Below, in pieces: positions 44,751 through 53,901 of a stretch of DNA of 64,000 bases (the first letter of the stretch is position 1; every line of letters starts with the position of its first letter). Source of the stretch: DATEOR01 sp963766725 (GTDB lineage: Bacteria; Actinomycetota; Thermoleophilia; Gaiellales; Gaiellaceae); NCBI GenBank assembly GCA_963766725.1, contig CAVYBK010000003.1:1-64000 (forward strand), written 5' to 3'. The translations under genes were made by a program, and so were the position numbers. The notes beneath the pieces were generated by a model. That model saw only the letters and a program-made list of their open reading frames with translations, had not been told where the DNA came from and did not search any database.

Positions 44751-45143
44751 TCACGAGTGCTCGTGCCAACGCTCGGGCTCGATGAAGGCCGTGACGCGCT
44801 TACGCTCCCGATTCCAGTACGGCGTCCCCCGGTAACGGACCGAGAGCCGGTCGATGTCGGCCAGGCCGATGTCGTCGCGAATCTCGACGACGGTCCCGAG
44901 CACCGTGACCGCCCGATACCAGTCCCCGATGTCCAGCACCGTGACCGCGACGCGGGGGTCGCGGCGCATGTGGCTCAGACGCAGCCGCTCGAAGTCCATG
45001 TTGACGAGGATCCGGCCGTCATCCCAGTCGTACCAGGTCGCGGCCGAATACGGCGCCCCGTCGGAGCGGACGGTCGAGATGACTGCAGCATGCGGCTCCT
45101 TCAAGAACTCGACGACCTCGTCTGGCAGCGGCGCGAGCGGCAT
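44751..45143 (-). CDS. PPOX-class pyridoxamine-phosphate-oxidase-like protein, probably F420-dependent
   Basis: 130 residues of split beta-barrel: LPDEVVEFLKEPHAAVISTV, then RSDGAPYSAATWYDWDDGRI, SHMRRDPRVAVTVLD and IDRLSVRYRGTPYW. Small stand-alone proteins like this in actinobacteria usually bind F420 or FMN, and the organism makes F420. Start ATG 45143 gives MPLAPLPDEVVEFL and has a TAGACT -10; an in-frame extension to 45239 is Arg/Ser-rich and overlaps the previous gene, so I reject it. Confidence 0.85.
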   Translation of the reverse strand: MPLAPLPDEVVEFLKEPHAAVISTVRSDGAPYSAATWYDWDDGRILVNMDFERLRLSHMRRDPRVAVTVLDIGDWYRAVTVLGTVVEIRDDIGLADIDRLSVRYRGTPYWNRERKRVTAFIEPERWHEHS

Positions 45144-45150
45144 GAACGAA

Positions 45151-45156
45151 AGTCTA
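45151..45156 (-). promoter_or_regulatory. -10 element of the PPOX gene
   Basis: TAGACT, 7 nt before ATG 45143, overlapping the stop codon of the upstream Gfo/Idh gene. No ribosome-binding site. Confidence 0.5.
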
Positions 45157-46140
45157 GGACGTGAGCGAGACCGGACGGCCCTCGTCGGCCGACCGGTAGA
45201 GGGCCTCGATCGCGCGGGCTTGTCCGAGCGCGTCGTCACGGCCGAGCAGCGGCTCCGCGCGACCGCGAACAGCAGCGCTCATGTTCTCGAGCTGCAGCCG
45301 GTACGAGTCCACCGGCTCGAGCTCGATTCGCTCGGTGCCGTCATCCCTCCGCACTTCGAGCACCGGCGTCCGGCAGTGCCAGGGGTCGTCCAGGAAGATC
45401 GACCCCTCCTCCCCGATCGCCTCGAGCTCGTCGCGCACCGGCAGGACGAGCCCGCAGTCGATCTCGGCCAGGACGTCGCCCGGAAACCGCAGCGTTCCCG
45501 TGAAGAGCTCGTCCACGCCGGAGGTCGCGGCCACCTGCTCCCCGTAGACCGACTCAGGCTCGCCGGCGAGGAGCCTCGAGCCCGAGACGCAGTAGCAGCC
45601 GACGTCCATGAGCGCGCCGCCTTCGAGCTCTGCGTTGAGGCGCACGTTGGACGCATCGTCGAGCGGGAAGCTGAACGCCGCACGGACCAGCCGCAGGCGC
45701 CCGATGGCGCCGCCCTCGACGAGCTCGACGAGGCGCTTCGTCTGCGGGTTGTGCCGGTACATGAAGGCCTCCATGAGAATGCGGCCGGCCTTCTCGGCGG
45801 CGTCGAAGGCCCGCTCGACGTCCTCCGGATGGCGGCTGAGCGGCTTCTCGCAGAGCACGTGCTTGCCCGCCTCGAGCGCGCGGATCGACCACTCGACGTG
45901 CATGGAGTTCGGCAGCGAGATGTAGACGGCCTCGACCTCCGGGTCTGCGAGCAGCTCCTCGTAGCTGCCGTACGCCCGCTCGATCCCTCTCTCCCGTGCG
46001 TAGGCCTCCGCGCGGCCGGCGTCGCGGCTCGCCACCGCGACCACGTCGACGTCTGGAGATGCCTCGGCGCCCGGCAGAAGCTTGTCGTTGATGTTCGCCG
46101 TGGAGAGGAAGCCCCACTTGACCGGACCGTCTACCCCCAT
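45154..46140 (-). CDS. Gfo/Idh/MocA-family NAD(P) sugar oxidoreductase
   Basis: 328 residues. N-terminal Rossmann fold (VKWGFLSTANINDKLLPGA) and LPNSMHVEWSIRALEAGKHVLCEKPL, where EKP holds the catalytic Lys. C-terminal beta-sheet domain has YRHNPQTKRLVELVEGG and GGALMDVGCYCV with substrate-facing residues. Resembles sugar dehydrogenases such as D-xylose dehydrogenase-like proteins. Sits next to xylulokinase and SDR genes. Its 3' end overlaps the PPOX promoter. Start overlaps the SDR gene by 10 bp. Confidence 0.88.
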   Translation of the reverse strand: MGVDGPVKWGFLSTANINDKLLPGAEASPDVDVVAVASRDAGRAEAYARERGIERAYGSYEELLADPEVEAVYISLPNSMHVEWSIRALEAGKHVLCEKPLSRHPEDVERAFDAAEKAGRILMEAFMYRHNPQTKRLVELVEGGAIGRLRLVRAAFSFPLDDASNVRLNAELEGGALMDVGCYCVSGSRLLAGEPESVYGEQVAATSGVDELFTGTLRFPGDVLAEIDCGLVLPVRDELEAIGEEGSIFLDDPWHCRTPVLEVRRDDGTERIELEPVDSYRLQLENMSAAVRGRAEPLLGRDDALGQARAIEALYRSADEGRPVSLTS

Positions 46141-46838
46141 GACGGCTCCGCCACCGGCCTGAAGGCCGTCTCGAGAATGCGGTGGTTCCGTGGGCGCGTG
46201 AGCACGAAGAGGACGACTTCGGCCACGTCCTCCGAGGTCATCATCCCTTCGAGCTCCGGCATCTCCGGAGTGCGCCCGCGCCCCATCGCGAAATCGGTGG
46301 CGACTCCGCCGGGGCAGACGTTCGTGCAGCGCACGCCCTTCTCCCTCAGCTCATGGTCCATCGCGCGCGTGAAGCCGACCTGGGCGAATTTTGACGCGCA
46401 GTAGACGGCCTCGTAGGGAAGCCCGCGCCGGCCGGCCTCGGACGCGAGCGTGACGATGTCGGCGGCGTCGCTCTCCAGGAGATACGGCAAGGCGGCGCGG
46501 ACGGCGTAGAGCGTGCCCTTCACGTTGACGTCGATCATCTCCTCGAGCTGGTCGGGCGGCAGGTCGAGGAACGGGCCGTACGCGCCGACCCCGGCGTTGG
46601 CCACGAGGATGTCGATGCCGCCGAAGCGCTCGGCCGTCGCGGCGGCCAGCGACTGGAGGTCTCCTGGGCGGCGGACGTCGCACGGGGCGGCGACGGCTCC
46701 TTCGATGCCGAGGTCGTCTCCGCTCCGCGATGCGAGGCCGAGATGAGCGCCGTGCGAGGCGAGCGAGTGCGCGACCGCCGCGCCGATGCCGCGGCTCGCG
46801 CCGGTGACGAGAGCAACCTTCCCTTCGAGAGAGATCAT
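46131..46838 (-). CDS. short-chain dehydrogenase/reductase
   Basis: 235 residues. Cofactor loop TGASRGIGAAVA, NAGVGAYGPF, catalytic YCASK with the Ser in the strand before (VTLASEAG), and PGGVATDFA. It starts MISLEGKVALVTGAS at ATG 46838, with GGAGGA upstream, and overlaps the xylulokinase stop by 4 bp. A polyol or sugar substrate is suggested only by context. Confidence 0.9.
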   Translation of the reverse strand: MISLEGKVALVTGASRGIGAAVAHSLASHGAHLGLASRSGDDLGIEGAVAAPCDVRRPGDLQSLAAATAERFGGIDILVANAGVGAYGPFLDLPPDQLEEMIDVNVKGTLYAVRAALPYLLESDAADIVTLASEAGRRGLPYEAVYCASKFAQVGFTRAMDHELREKGVRCTNVCPGGVATDFAMGRGRTPEMPELEGMMTSEDVAEVVLFVLTRPRNHRILETAFRPVAEPSWG

Positions 46839-48268
46839 TCGTCCTCCAGAGGTCGTAGAGCGGGATACAGAGAGCGAAAGCGCCGGTAGCCGTCAGCGTA
46901 GGGCCGAACCCATTCGGGCTCGGGCTCGACGGTGTCTTGAACCCGCACGGTCGCGGCGACGGCCTCGTGAACGTCGGCGAAGACGCCTGCGGCGACTCCG
47001 CCCAGGAGTGCCGCGCCGTACGCCGCGCCCTCCTCTGCCGCAGTGCGCTCCAGCGGCAGCTCGAGGACGGAGGCGACGATCCTGAGCCAGAGGTCGCTCC
47101 TCGCCCCGCCGCCGGAGACGCGGGCCGAGGCCGGCTCGACTCCGAGTGAACGCAGGAGCTCGAGGGAGTCGCGGAGCCCGAACGCCACGCCTTCCAGCAC
47201 GGCGCGGACGAGCGCGCCGCGGTCGTGGCGAAGCGAGAGGCCGGCGAAGGCGGCGCGGGCATTCGGGTCGACGTGCGGCGTACGCTCGCCGGCGAGATAC
47301 GGGAGGAACGTCAGCCCCTCGACGCCGGGAGGCCACGGCTCCGCTTCGGCGACGACCTTCTCGGGCGGTTCGCCCGGGGCGACGACGCCGCGCAGCCAGC
47401 CGAGCGAACCCGCCGCGGAGAGCATCACCCCCATCGCGTGCCAGCCGCCGGGCACGGCGTGGCAGAAGGCGTGCACGCGGCCGTCCGGATCGGCGGCGAA
47501 GCCGGGGAGCGCCGCGAAGACGACGCCAGAGGTTCCGAGCACGACCGAGAGCGGGCCCGGCCCGTCCACCCCGACGCCGAGCGCACCCGCGGCCTGGTCA
47601 CCGCCGCCCGCGGCGACCGGCACGCCGTCCGAGGTCTGGCCGGAGACGGCTGGCGACTCGAGCGCCGTGGGAACCCACTCCCGCGGGATCTCGAGCCCGT
47701 CCATGACCTCGTCGCTCCAGCCTCGGGCGGCGACGTCGAAGAGCAGCGTGCCGGACGCGTCGGCGACGTCTGTCGCGTGCTCGCCGGTCAGCCGCAGGCG
47801 GACGTAGTCCTTGGGCAGGAGAACGCGGGCGATGCGGGCGTAGACGTCGGGCTCGTGCTTGCGCAGCCAGAGGAGCTTCGGGGCGGTGAAGCCCGGCAGA
47901 GCACGGTTCCCCGTCAGCCTGACGAGCTCGCGGAGCCCGAAGCGTTCCTCGATCTCGGCGCACTCCTCCCCGGTCCGCTGGTCGTTCCAGAGGATGGCCG
48001 GGCGGAGGACGCGGTCGGCGTCGTCGAGGGCGACGAGCCCGTGCATCTGGCCGGAGAGCCCGATGCCCGCGACGCCGTCGCCTCCGACCTCGGCGAGCGC
48101 CGCCTCGGACGCGCGCCACCAGTCCTCAGGGTCCTGCTCCGCCCACCCGGGCTCAGGGGTCGCCAGCGGGTAGGGCTCCTCGGCGCGCGCGAGCACCTCG
48201 CCCTCCGAGGAGATCCGCAACGCCTTGACGCCGGTCGTGCCGACGTCGAGGCCGACCAGGTCGGTCAT
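46835..48268 (-). CDS. xylB: xylulokinase (FGGY carbohydrate kinase)
   Basis: 477 residues. N-domain phosphate loop GLDVGTTGVKAL, then LSGQMHGLVALDD, ILWNDQRTGEECAEIE, the catalytic-Asp segment GGGDQAAGALGVG, and the C-domain VSGGGARSDLWLRI adenosine loop. Spacing and motifs fit xylulokinase rather than glycerol kinase. ATG 48268 overlaps the stop of the GlcG-like gene. Followed by SDR with a 4-bp overlap. With the isomerase-like protein it would give xylose to xylulose-5-phosphate. Confidence 0.9.
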   Translation of the reverse strand: MTDLVGLDVGTTGVKALRISSEGEVLARAEEPYPLATPEPGWAEQDPEDWWRASEAALAEVGGDGVAGIGLSGQMHGLVALDDADRVLRPAILWNDQRTGEECAEIEERFGLRELVRLTGNRALPGFTAPKLLWLRKHEPDVYARIARVLLPKDYVRLRLTGEHATDVADASGTLLFDVAARGWSDEVMDGLEIPREWVPTALESPAVSGQTSDGVPVAAGGGDQAAGALGVGVDGPGPLSVVLGTSGVVFAALPGFAADPDGRVHAFCHAVPGGWHAMGVMLSAAGSLGWLRGVVAPGEPPEKVVAEAEPWPPGVEGLTFLPYLAGERTPHVDPNARAAFAGLSLRHDRGALVRAVLEGVAFGLRDSLELLRSLGVEPASARVSGGGARSDLWLRIVASVLELPLERTAAEEGAAYGAALLGGVAAGVFADVHEAVAATVRVQDTVEPEPEWVRPYADGYRRFRSLYPALRPLEDE

Positions 48269-48657
48269 TCGAGGTCGAGGCCCGCCCGCGCGATCGCCTC
48301 GCGCGCGATCCGGTCGTCCTCTTCCCCGGGCAGCCCGCTGACCCCGATCGCGCCGACCCGCACTCCGCCTTCGAAGGCTGCCACGCCGCCCTTGAAGAAG
48401 GTGAAGAACGGGTCGAAGCTCGCGAGCTCGGCCGGCTCAGCGGAGACCTTCGCGGCCAGCTCCGCGGTCGAGCGCGCGTCGCTTCGGGCTGCGGTGTAGG
48501 CCTTGCGCTGGGCGTTCAGGCGCGTGTCGGGCGCGGCCCCGTCCATCGTCGCCGCGGCGACGACCTCGCCGTGCTCGTCCGCCACGAACACGGACACCGG
48601 GCCGGACGCCTCGGCGACCACGGCGTCGACCATCGCCCGCGCCTGGTCGAGCTTCAC
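48265..48657 (-). CDS. GlcG/HbpS-family protein (DUF336)
   Basis: 130 residues with the usual GlcG layout: LDQARAMVDAVVAEA, VFVADEHGEVVAAATMDGA, RKAYTAARS, FDPFFTFFKGG and IGVSGLPGEEDDRIAREAI. Some members bind heme (HbpS), but most are uncharacterised and sit in carbohydrate or glycolate loci. Lodged between the isomerase-like and kinase genes with 4-bp overlaps on both sides, which argues for a role in the same pathway. GTG 48657 is the only start compatible with the family N-terminus. Confidence 0.85.
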   Translation of the reverse strand: MKLDQARAMVDAVVAEASGPVSVFVADEHGEVVAAATMDGAAPDTRLNAQRKAYTAARSDARSTAELAAKVSAEPAELASFDPFFTFFKGGVAAFEGGVRVGAIGVSGLPGEEDDRIAREAIARAGLDLE

Positions 48658-49655
48658 TCGGCCCCCAGCGCGGCGTAGACGAGCTCGTAGGCGCGGACGG
48701 CGTCCTTCTCCTGCTGCGCCTGCCGGAGGGCGGCATCGTCGATCCGGGCGGCCGCCGAGTCGATGAAGTTCCACTGGAGAACGCTGCGCCGGACCGCGGC
48801 CACCTGGTCCTCCGTGTACGGGTAGAGGTCGAACCCGAGCCGCTCGCCGTTCTCGCCGTACCCGGCCCGGCGAAGCTCGACGGCGAGCTCGAGGGTCTCC
48901 ATGAACGCGGTCGCGCCGACCATGTTGTCGTCGTCGAAGGTTCCCCAGCCGGAGTTCGCGTGCTGGTGGCCGAGCAGGCCCTCGGCGGCGAGCATCGCTG
49001 CGTACTCCGCCAGGTTCTCGCCGTTCATGATCAGGTGCTGCCAGTCCATGTTCACCTTGACGTTGTCGATGCCCTCGGCCCGCAGCTTGTGGATCACGTG
49101 CAGCGTCATGCCGATGTTCCGCATGAAGATCTTCATCGCCGGCTCCGAGTTCTTGTGCTCGAGGAAGAGGAGGACGCCGTGCTCGCGGCAGCGCTCCGCC
49201 GCCTCGCCGATTCCCTCGACGAGCCACTTCCAGCTCTCCGGATACGGCGTCTGGAACGGGTAGTTGTAGCCCTCGATCCCCGGCCAGACGATGAAGTGCG
49301 CGCCGAGCGAGCCCGCGAAGTCGGCGGCCGCAACCGTGCGGCGCCGGGCTTCCTTCCGCGTGTCCTCGTCGGGTGACGTGAGGCCGCCGCGGCCGAAACG
49401 GGGATCGAGATGGAGCCCCGTCGCGATGCAGTAGATGTCGCGGTCTCCGAGTGCCGCACGCACCTCGTCGAGGTTCTCCTCGGAAAGCTCCTGCGGATAG
49501 TGGAACTCGTAGCCGTCGATGAGGTCTCCGAGGCCGTCGACCGCCCGCTTCACCCGCTCCACTGTCGTCTCTCCCGCCCACTGCGGCTGGTAGCCGCCGG
49601 GCACGAAGCGCGTGGCCATCGCGCCGAACGCCCAGATGCCGAGGCTGGTCTTCAT
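48654..49655 (-). CDS. xylose-isomerase-like TIM-barrel protein
   Basis: 333 residues, shorter than classical XylA (about 390-440). Metal and sugar sites look intact: IWAFGAMATRFVPGG at the start, HYPQELSEENLDEV, GLHLDPRFGRGG, FLEHKNSEPAMKIF (metal Glu, Lys), NMDWQHLIMNGENLAEY, GHQHANSGWGTFDDDNM and GFDLYPYTEDQ. Adjacent xylB favours xylose as substrate, but a related keto-aldo sugar isomerase is possible. The start overlaps the Gfo/Idh stop as ATGA. Confidence 0.82.
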   Translation of the reverse strand: MKTSLGIWAFGAMATRFVPGGYQPQWAGETTVERVKRAVDGLGDLIDGYEFHYPQELSEENLDEVRAALGDRDIYCIATGLHLDPRFGRGGLTSPDEDTRKEARRRTVAAADFAGSLGAHFIVWPGIEGYNYPFQTPYPESWKWLVEGIGEAAERCREHGVLLFLEHKNSEPAMKIFMRNIGMTLHVIHKLRAEGIDNVKVNMDWQHLIMNGENLAEYAAMLAAEGLLGHQHANSGWGTFDDDNMVGATAFMETLELAVELRRAGYGENGERLGFDLYPYTEDQVAAVRRSVLQWNFIDSAAARIDDAALRQAQQEKDAVRAYELVYAALGAE

Positions 49656-50731
49656 CGGTAGCTGATCTCCTCCCGCTTGCCGCTCTCCGACGAGCGGATG
49701 ATGGCATCGCAGATCTCCGCGCAGCGGTAGCCGTCCTCGAAGGTCGCGCCGTGGGGAGCGACGGTGCCCTCCCCCGCGATCGCGGCCAGGAGGTGATGCA
49801 CCTCGTGCGTGAAGGTGTCGCCCCAGCCGACGATGTGGCCGGGCGGCCACCAGAAGCCCATGAAGGGATGGTCGGGCTCCGTGACGAGGATGCGCTCGAA
49901 CCAGCGCCCGCGCGCCACCTGGAGCTCGTTCAGGCGTTCGACGTCGAAGACGACGGAGCCGCGCGACCCGTTGATCTCGAAGGTGTTCTGGTTGATCCGC
50001 CCGGTGGCGAGACGCGACGCCTCGAGCGTGCCGGCGACGCCGTTCTCGAACTCCACCGTGGCTGCGAAGCTGTCGTCCACCTCGTGTCCCTCGATGAAGG
50101 TGCGGACGACGGCGCTCACCGCGGTCGGTTCGCCGATCAGGTAGCGGCCGAGATCGACGATGTGGGCGCCGAGGTCTCCAAGAGCTCCGGAGCCGGCGGC
50201 TTCCTTGTCGAAGCGCCAGCTCGGCGGTGCGTCGACTCCCCAGGACTGGAGGTAACGGGCGCGGAAGTGGAAGAGCTCGCCGAGGTCGCCGGACTCGACG
50301 ATCTCGCGCGCCAGGCGTACGGCAGGCACGAAGCGGTAGTTGAAGCCGCACATGTGCACGACCGCCGGCCTCCTCCGCCGCGCGCCAGATCGTGTGCGCT
50401 TCCTCAGCCGACCTCCCGAGCGGCTTCTCGCAGAGGACATGCTTGCCGTTTCGCGCCGCCTCGATCGTCGGCTCGGCATGGAGGTCGTTCGGGCCGCCGT
50501 TGTCGAAGAGCTGAACGCGCTCGTCGGCCACTTGCTCGCGCCAGTCCGTCGTCGCCTCCTCCCAGCCGTGAGCCGGCGGGCCTCCTCCACCTTCTCGGCC
50601 GTCCGCCCGGAGATGGAGACGAGGCGCGGCTGGAGCGCGGGCTCGAGGTAGGACGCCTCGCGGAATGCACGGGAGTGCGCCTTGCCCATGAAGGCGTAGC
50701 CGAGCATCGCGACGCCGATCGTGTCCGTCAC
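49652..50731 (-). CDS. Gfo/Idh/MocA-family oxidoreductase, two frameshifts
   Basis: About 360 residues. N-terminal MTDTIGVAMLGYAFMGKAHS (Rossmann Gly loop), then a frame change near 50575, AHGWEEATTDWREQVADERV, PTIEAARNGKHVLCEKPLGR with catalytic EKP, a second change near 50369 and HMCGFNYRFVPAVRLAREIV, ALGDLGAHIVDLGRYLIGEP and the family C-terminus. The first shift is one base missing, the second one extra, so they cancel. I take both as probable sequence errors. Probably acts on a cyclitol or sugar taken up by the adjoining ABC system. Confidence 0.83.
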   Translation of the reverse strand: MTDTIGVAMLGYAFMGKAHSRAFREASYLEPALQPRLVSISGRTAEKVEEARRLTAGRRRRRTGASKWPTSAFSSSTTAARTTSMPSRRSRRRETASMSSARSRSGGRLRKRTRSGARRRRPAVVHMCGFNYRFVPAVRLAREIVESGDLGELFHFRARYLQSWGVDAPPSWRFDKEAAGSGALGDLGAHIVDLGRYLIGEPTAVSAVVRTFIEGHEVDDSFAATVEFENGVAGTLEASRLATGRINQNTFEINGSRGSVVFDVERLNELQVARGRWFERILVTEPDHPFMGFWWPPGHIVGWGDTFTHEVHHLLAAIAGEGTVAPHGATFEDGYRCAEICDAIIRSSESGKREEISYR

Positions 50732-50756
50732 GCGGGTGCGGCGCCGTCGAGGTCGT

Positions 50757-53700
50757 TCATCTTGAAATGGTTACGAGGCGATCGACCGCGACATCTCGGA
50801 GACGGGTCGCACCGCCGCCAGAATAGTGCACGACCAGCCGACGGACCCTGGTCGCGGTGCCCAGGCCGAAGTGGATGCGCGGATCCTCGGAGGACAGGTA
50901 GCTGCCCCCCGCGTGCACCTCCCTGACAAGCCGGCGCCCATTCGGGAGGATCGCCGTGACCTTCGTTCCCGGCGAAAAGTCGGCCAGCTGCACCTCGAGC
51001 CAGTGTCCCTCGGCGCCTGAGTTGCGAAGGAGAACGAGCTCGCCGGCGATCGACGCGACGGCCAGGTCGAGGTCGCCGTCGTTGTCGTAGTCCGCCGCCG
51101 CCAGGCCCCGGCCATTGACGAACGGGCCGTCGCCGAGCCCGACTCCGGCGCTCACGTCCGCGATCTCGCCGTCAACGCTGCCGAGTACCTTGATCGGCTC
51201 CGCATCCGCGTCGAGATTCGTGACCGGGATAGCCCCGTTGGCGAAGACCAGGTCGAGGTGCCCGTCGAGGTCGAGGTCAGCCCAGGAAGCGCCCCAGCCG
51301 GCGAGGGTCGTGTCGAACGCCTGGGCAAAATCCGGCCTGGCATCCGCAAAGTCGGCACCCGGCCCACGGCTCCGGAAAACGCCGTGCAACTGGCGGTGCG
51401 AGTTGGTGACGAAGAGATCCGGTCGCCCATCGCCGCTCGCATCGGCGGCGGCGATGCCCATGCCCGCGTTTCGGTCGGCCACGCCGAGGGCTGCGCCCCG
51501 CTCCTCGAGGCGGAACCCGAGGCCGCCACGGCCGGGACGTTCAGGTAGAGCCGGTTCGGATCGAGGTCGTTGGCGACATAGAGATCGACGCGACCGTCAC
51601 CGTCGACGTCGGTGAACACCGCGCCGAGCCCGTGCTCCACGCGCTTGGCTTCGAGGCCGAGCTCCTGAGCGACCTCCCGGAAGCGCGAGCGGCCGTTCGC
51701 GTCGGGCCCCAGGTTCAAGTACAGGCGGTCGCGGACGCCCGCATAGGTGAGCGGGAAGCCGCCCGCGGCCTCGGGGACAGGAGCGTTGACGTCGGTGTAG
51801 CCCGCGACGAACAGGTCTGGGCGGCCGTCGGCGTTGACGTCGCCCACAGCGGCCGCCGTGTGCCAGCCGTAGGTGTCGATCCCCGCAGCGCGTGCGCCCT
51901 CCACGAACCTCCCGCCGCCCTCGTTCCAGAGGAGGGCGTCGTAACCAACAGCCGTGACGTAGAGGTCGGTCCGCCCATCCATGTTGAAGTCGGCGGCGAC
52001 GCACCCGTTCCCGCGGAGCTGGAGGTCGGCGCCAGAGCCGCGGCTCACGTCGGTGAAAGAGCCCTTGACGTTCCGGTAGAGGGCGTTGCGCGGAAGTCCG
52101 CCGCGCTCCTTCCAGCGGGCGACGTCGACAGCGATGGAATGGGAGTTGACGGCATAGAGGTCGAGCCAGCCGTCACCGTCGTAGTCCAGCCAGCAGACGC
52201 CTCCGCCCATCATCGCCACCGGGTCAGGCGTGGTCGCGAAGCGGAAGGCCCCGTGGCGGAAGTCGAGCCCGACATAACTGGCCACGTCCGCGAGGTGGAC
52301 GCCGCCGAGGCCCACCCCGGCCGGCGCCGCCTCCGCTTCCGGAAGCGCGGGGTCGTCGCCGCGCGAGCCGACGATCAGGTAGCGGCCGTGTTGCAGCTCG
52401 AGCTCGAGTGTCTGCCCGAAGGGGCCCGGGTCACCGCGCTCCTTGATCGCGAGCGGTGAGCCTGAGTAGGTCACGAGCTCTCTCGTGCCCGAAATCATGG
52501 CAACGACGACGGGCGGCGCCTGCCCGTCGCCGCGTTCAAGGGTCAGCGCCACATGCTCGACGCGGTAACCCGGGACGATCCGCTCGCCGCCGGAGGAGTC
52601 GATCTGCCTCCAGAGGGCAGCCAAGCGAGCGCCGGCCGCAGCCTTGGTCGCCCCTTCCCGATCTCCTTGGACCAAGGCTTCGCCTTCGAGTCGGAGGTTC
52701 GTGACGAGGTCGCTTGCGATCGCGCGGGCCGTCTCCGGCTCGATCTGGGTTGAGACGTCCTCCGCCGGGACGATCGTGATCTCTGGGAGGTCACCGACGG
52801 CAAGCGCATGCGAGCTGGCGGCCGCCGTGTCGCTCCTGGCGGGCAAGCCGGCGATTACGACCAGGCCAAGGAAGCCCGCCGCCCCCCCGAGCGCGAGCGC
52901 ACTGCGTACGCGACGGCCGGGCGCCAGCCGGAGGCCGACCTTGGCGCTGAGAATCTCGCCCGCAGGCCGTGCGGCGCAGGCCAGCGCGAGCGCCGACAGC
53001 ACGGCGACCTTTGTCGCGAACTCGGTCGTCTGGGGCGCGATCAGGAGGGTCGCGAGCAAGGCGATCCCGACGGCGTAGAGGCGACGGCCGCTGCGCCCAG
53101 CCGGGATTGTCTTCGGGTCGGTGATCATGAAGAAGAGGAAGACGAGAATCTCGGGCGAGAAGACGAGAACGCGCCAGAACTCCCAGCCGGTGATGGGGCC
53201 GAGATGCCAGCGCGCCGTCATTGCATGACCGCTGGCCGCGAGCACGGCGACACCGGCGGCGAACGCGATCCAGAAGAAGACCGCGATCTCCAGCAGCCGC
53301 AGGCGCGAAAGGATGGCGAGTCCGCCGACGACGATGATCGCGAGCGCGAGCGCCATCCACGTCGACATCGGCCCCCACCAGAGATCCAGCGGGTCGGCTC
53401 GCGCCGGCCCGAGCAAGAGGAAGCAGAGGACGAGGCCGAAGTTCGAGGGGTTGAAGATGTGCCGACCACGGAAAACGATCACGTACTTCGAGAGCAGCGC
53501 GACGGCGGCGGTGCCGGCGAAGATCCACCACCCGTGCAGGCTCCACCAGTCCCCGTGCTCCGTCCCGGGAACACGCAGCACGAACGCGACGCCGTTGCCG
53601 GTGAGGAGGGCGCTCGCCGGCCACATGAGCACCCTTTGGCGCCGGACGACGAGAGCCACCTCGAGCACCGCGCACGTCAGGAGGGAGACGAGGATCTGCG

Positions 53701-53866
53701 CGATCGAAAGCTGGAAGCCGAACGCCGTCTGCCCGAGCACCTGAAGCGAGACGATCACCGTGGCCAGGTGCAGTCGTGGATCTCGCACCGTCGGCAGGAG
53801 CACGGGGTACTCCGTGCCGCGGATCCGGACGGTCGGCCGGCCGGCAACGACGGCGGGCGCGCTCAT
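50757..53866 (-). CDS. fusion: NqrB/RnfD-like membrane domain + FG-GAP repeats + UnbV/ASPIC tail, one frameshift
   Basis: About 1036 residues. Residues 30-340 are polytopic, with SKYVIVFRGRHIFNPSNFGL typical of the NQR2/RnfD/RnfE family. I see no covalent-FMN Thr motif, so sodium pumping is unlikely. A linker follows, and from about 510 seven Ca-binding FG-GAP motifs (DYDGDGWLDLYAVN, DFNMDGRTDLY, DVNADGRPDLF, DVDGDGRVDLY, DASGDGRPDLF, DLDLDGHLDL, DYDNDGDLDL). The end is ASPIC-like. The frame changes near 51526. The extracellular propeller is thus tied to a membrane anchor. It lies between the ABC permease and Gfo/Idh genes. A lone ATG 53866 with TAGCAT 9 nt upstream is the start. Confidence 0.8.
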
Positions 53867-53875
53867 CGAGCTTTC

Positions 53876-53881
53876 ATGCTA
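53876..53881 (-). promoter_or_regulatory. -10 element of the membrane/FG-GAP fusion gene
   Basis: TAGCAT, 9 nt before ATG 53866. GAAAG between them may also act as a weak ribosome-binding site. Confidence 0.35.
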
Positions 53882-53901
53882 CTGCGGTCGTGCCGGCCCG
53901 C

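Noticed and set aside
50757..53866. Functional sodium-pumping NADH:quinone oxidoreductase subunit
   Set aside because: The covalent-FMN Ser-Gly-Ala-Thr motif is not seen and no other nqr or rnf genes are present, so only a structural relation is claimed.
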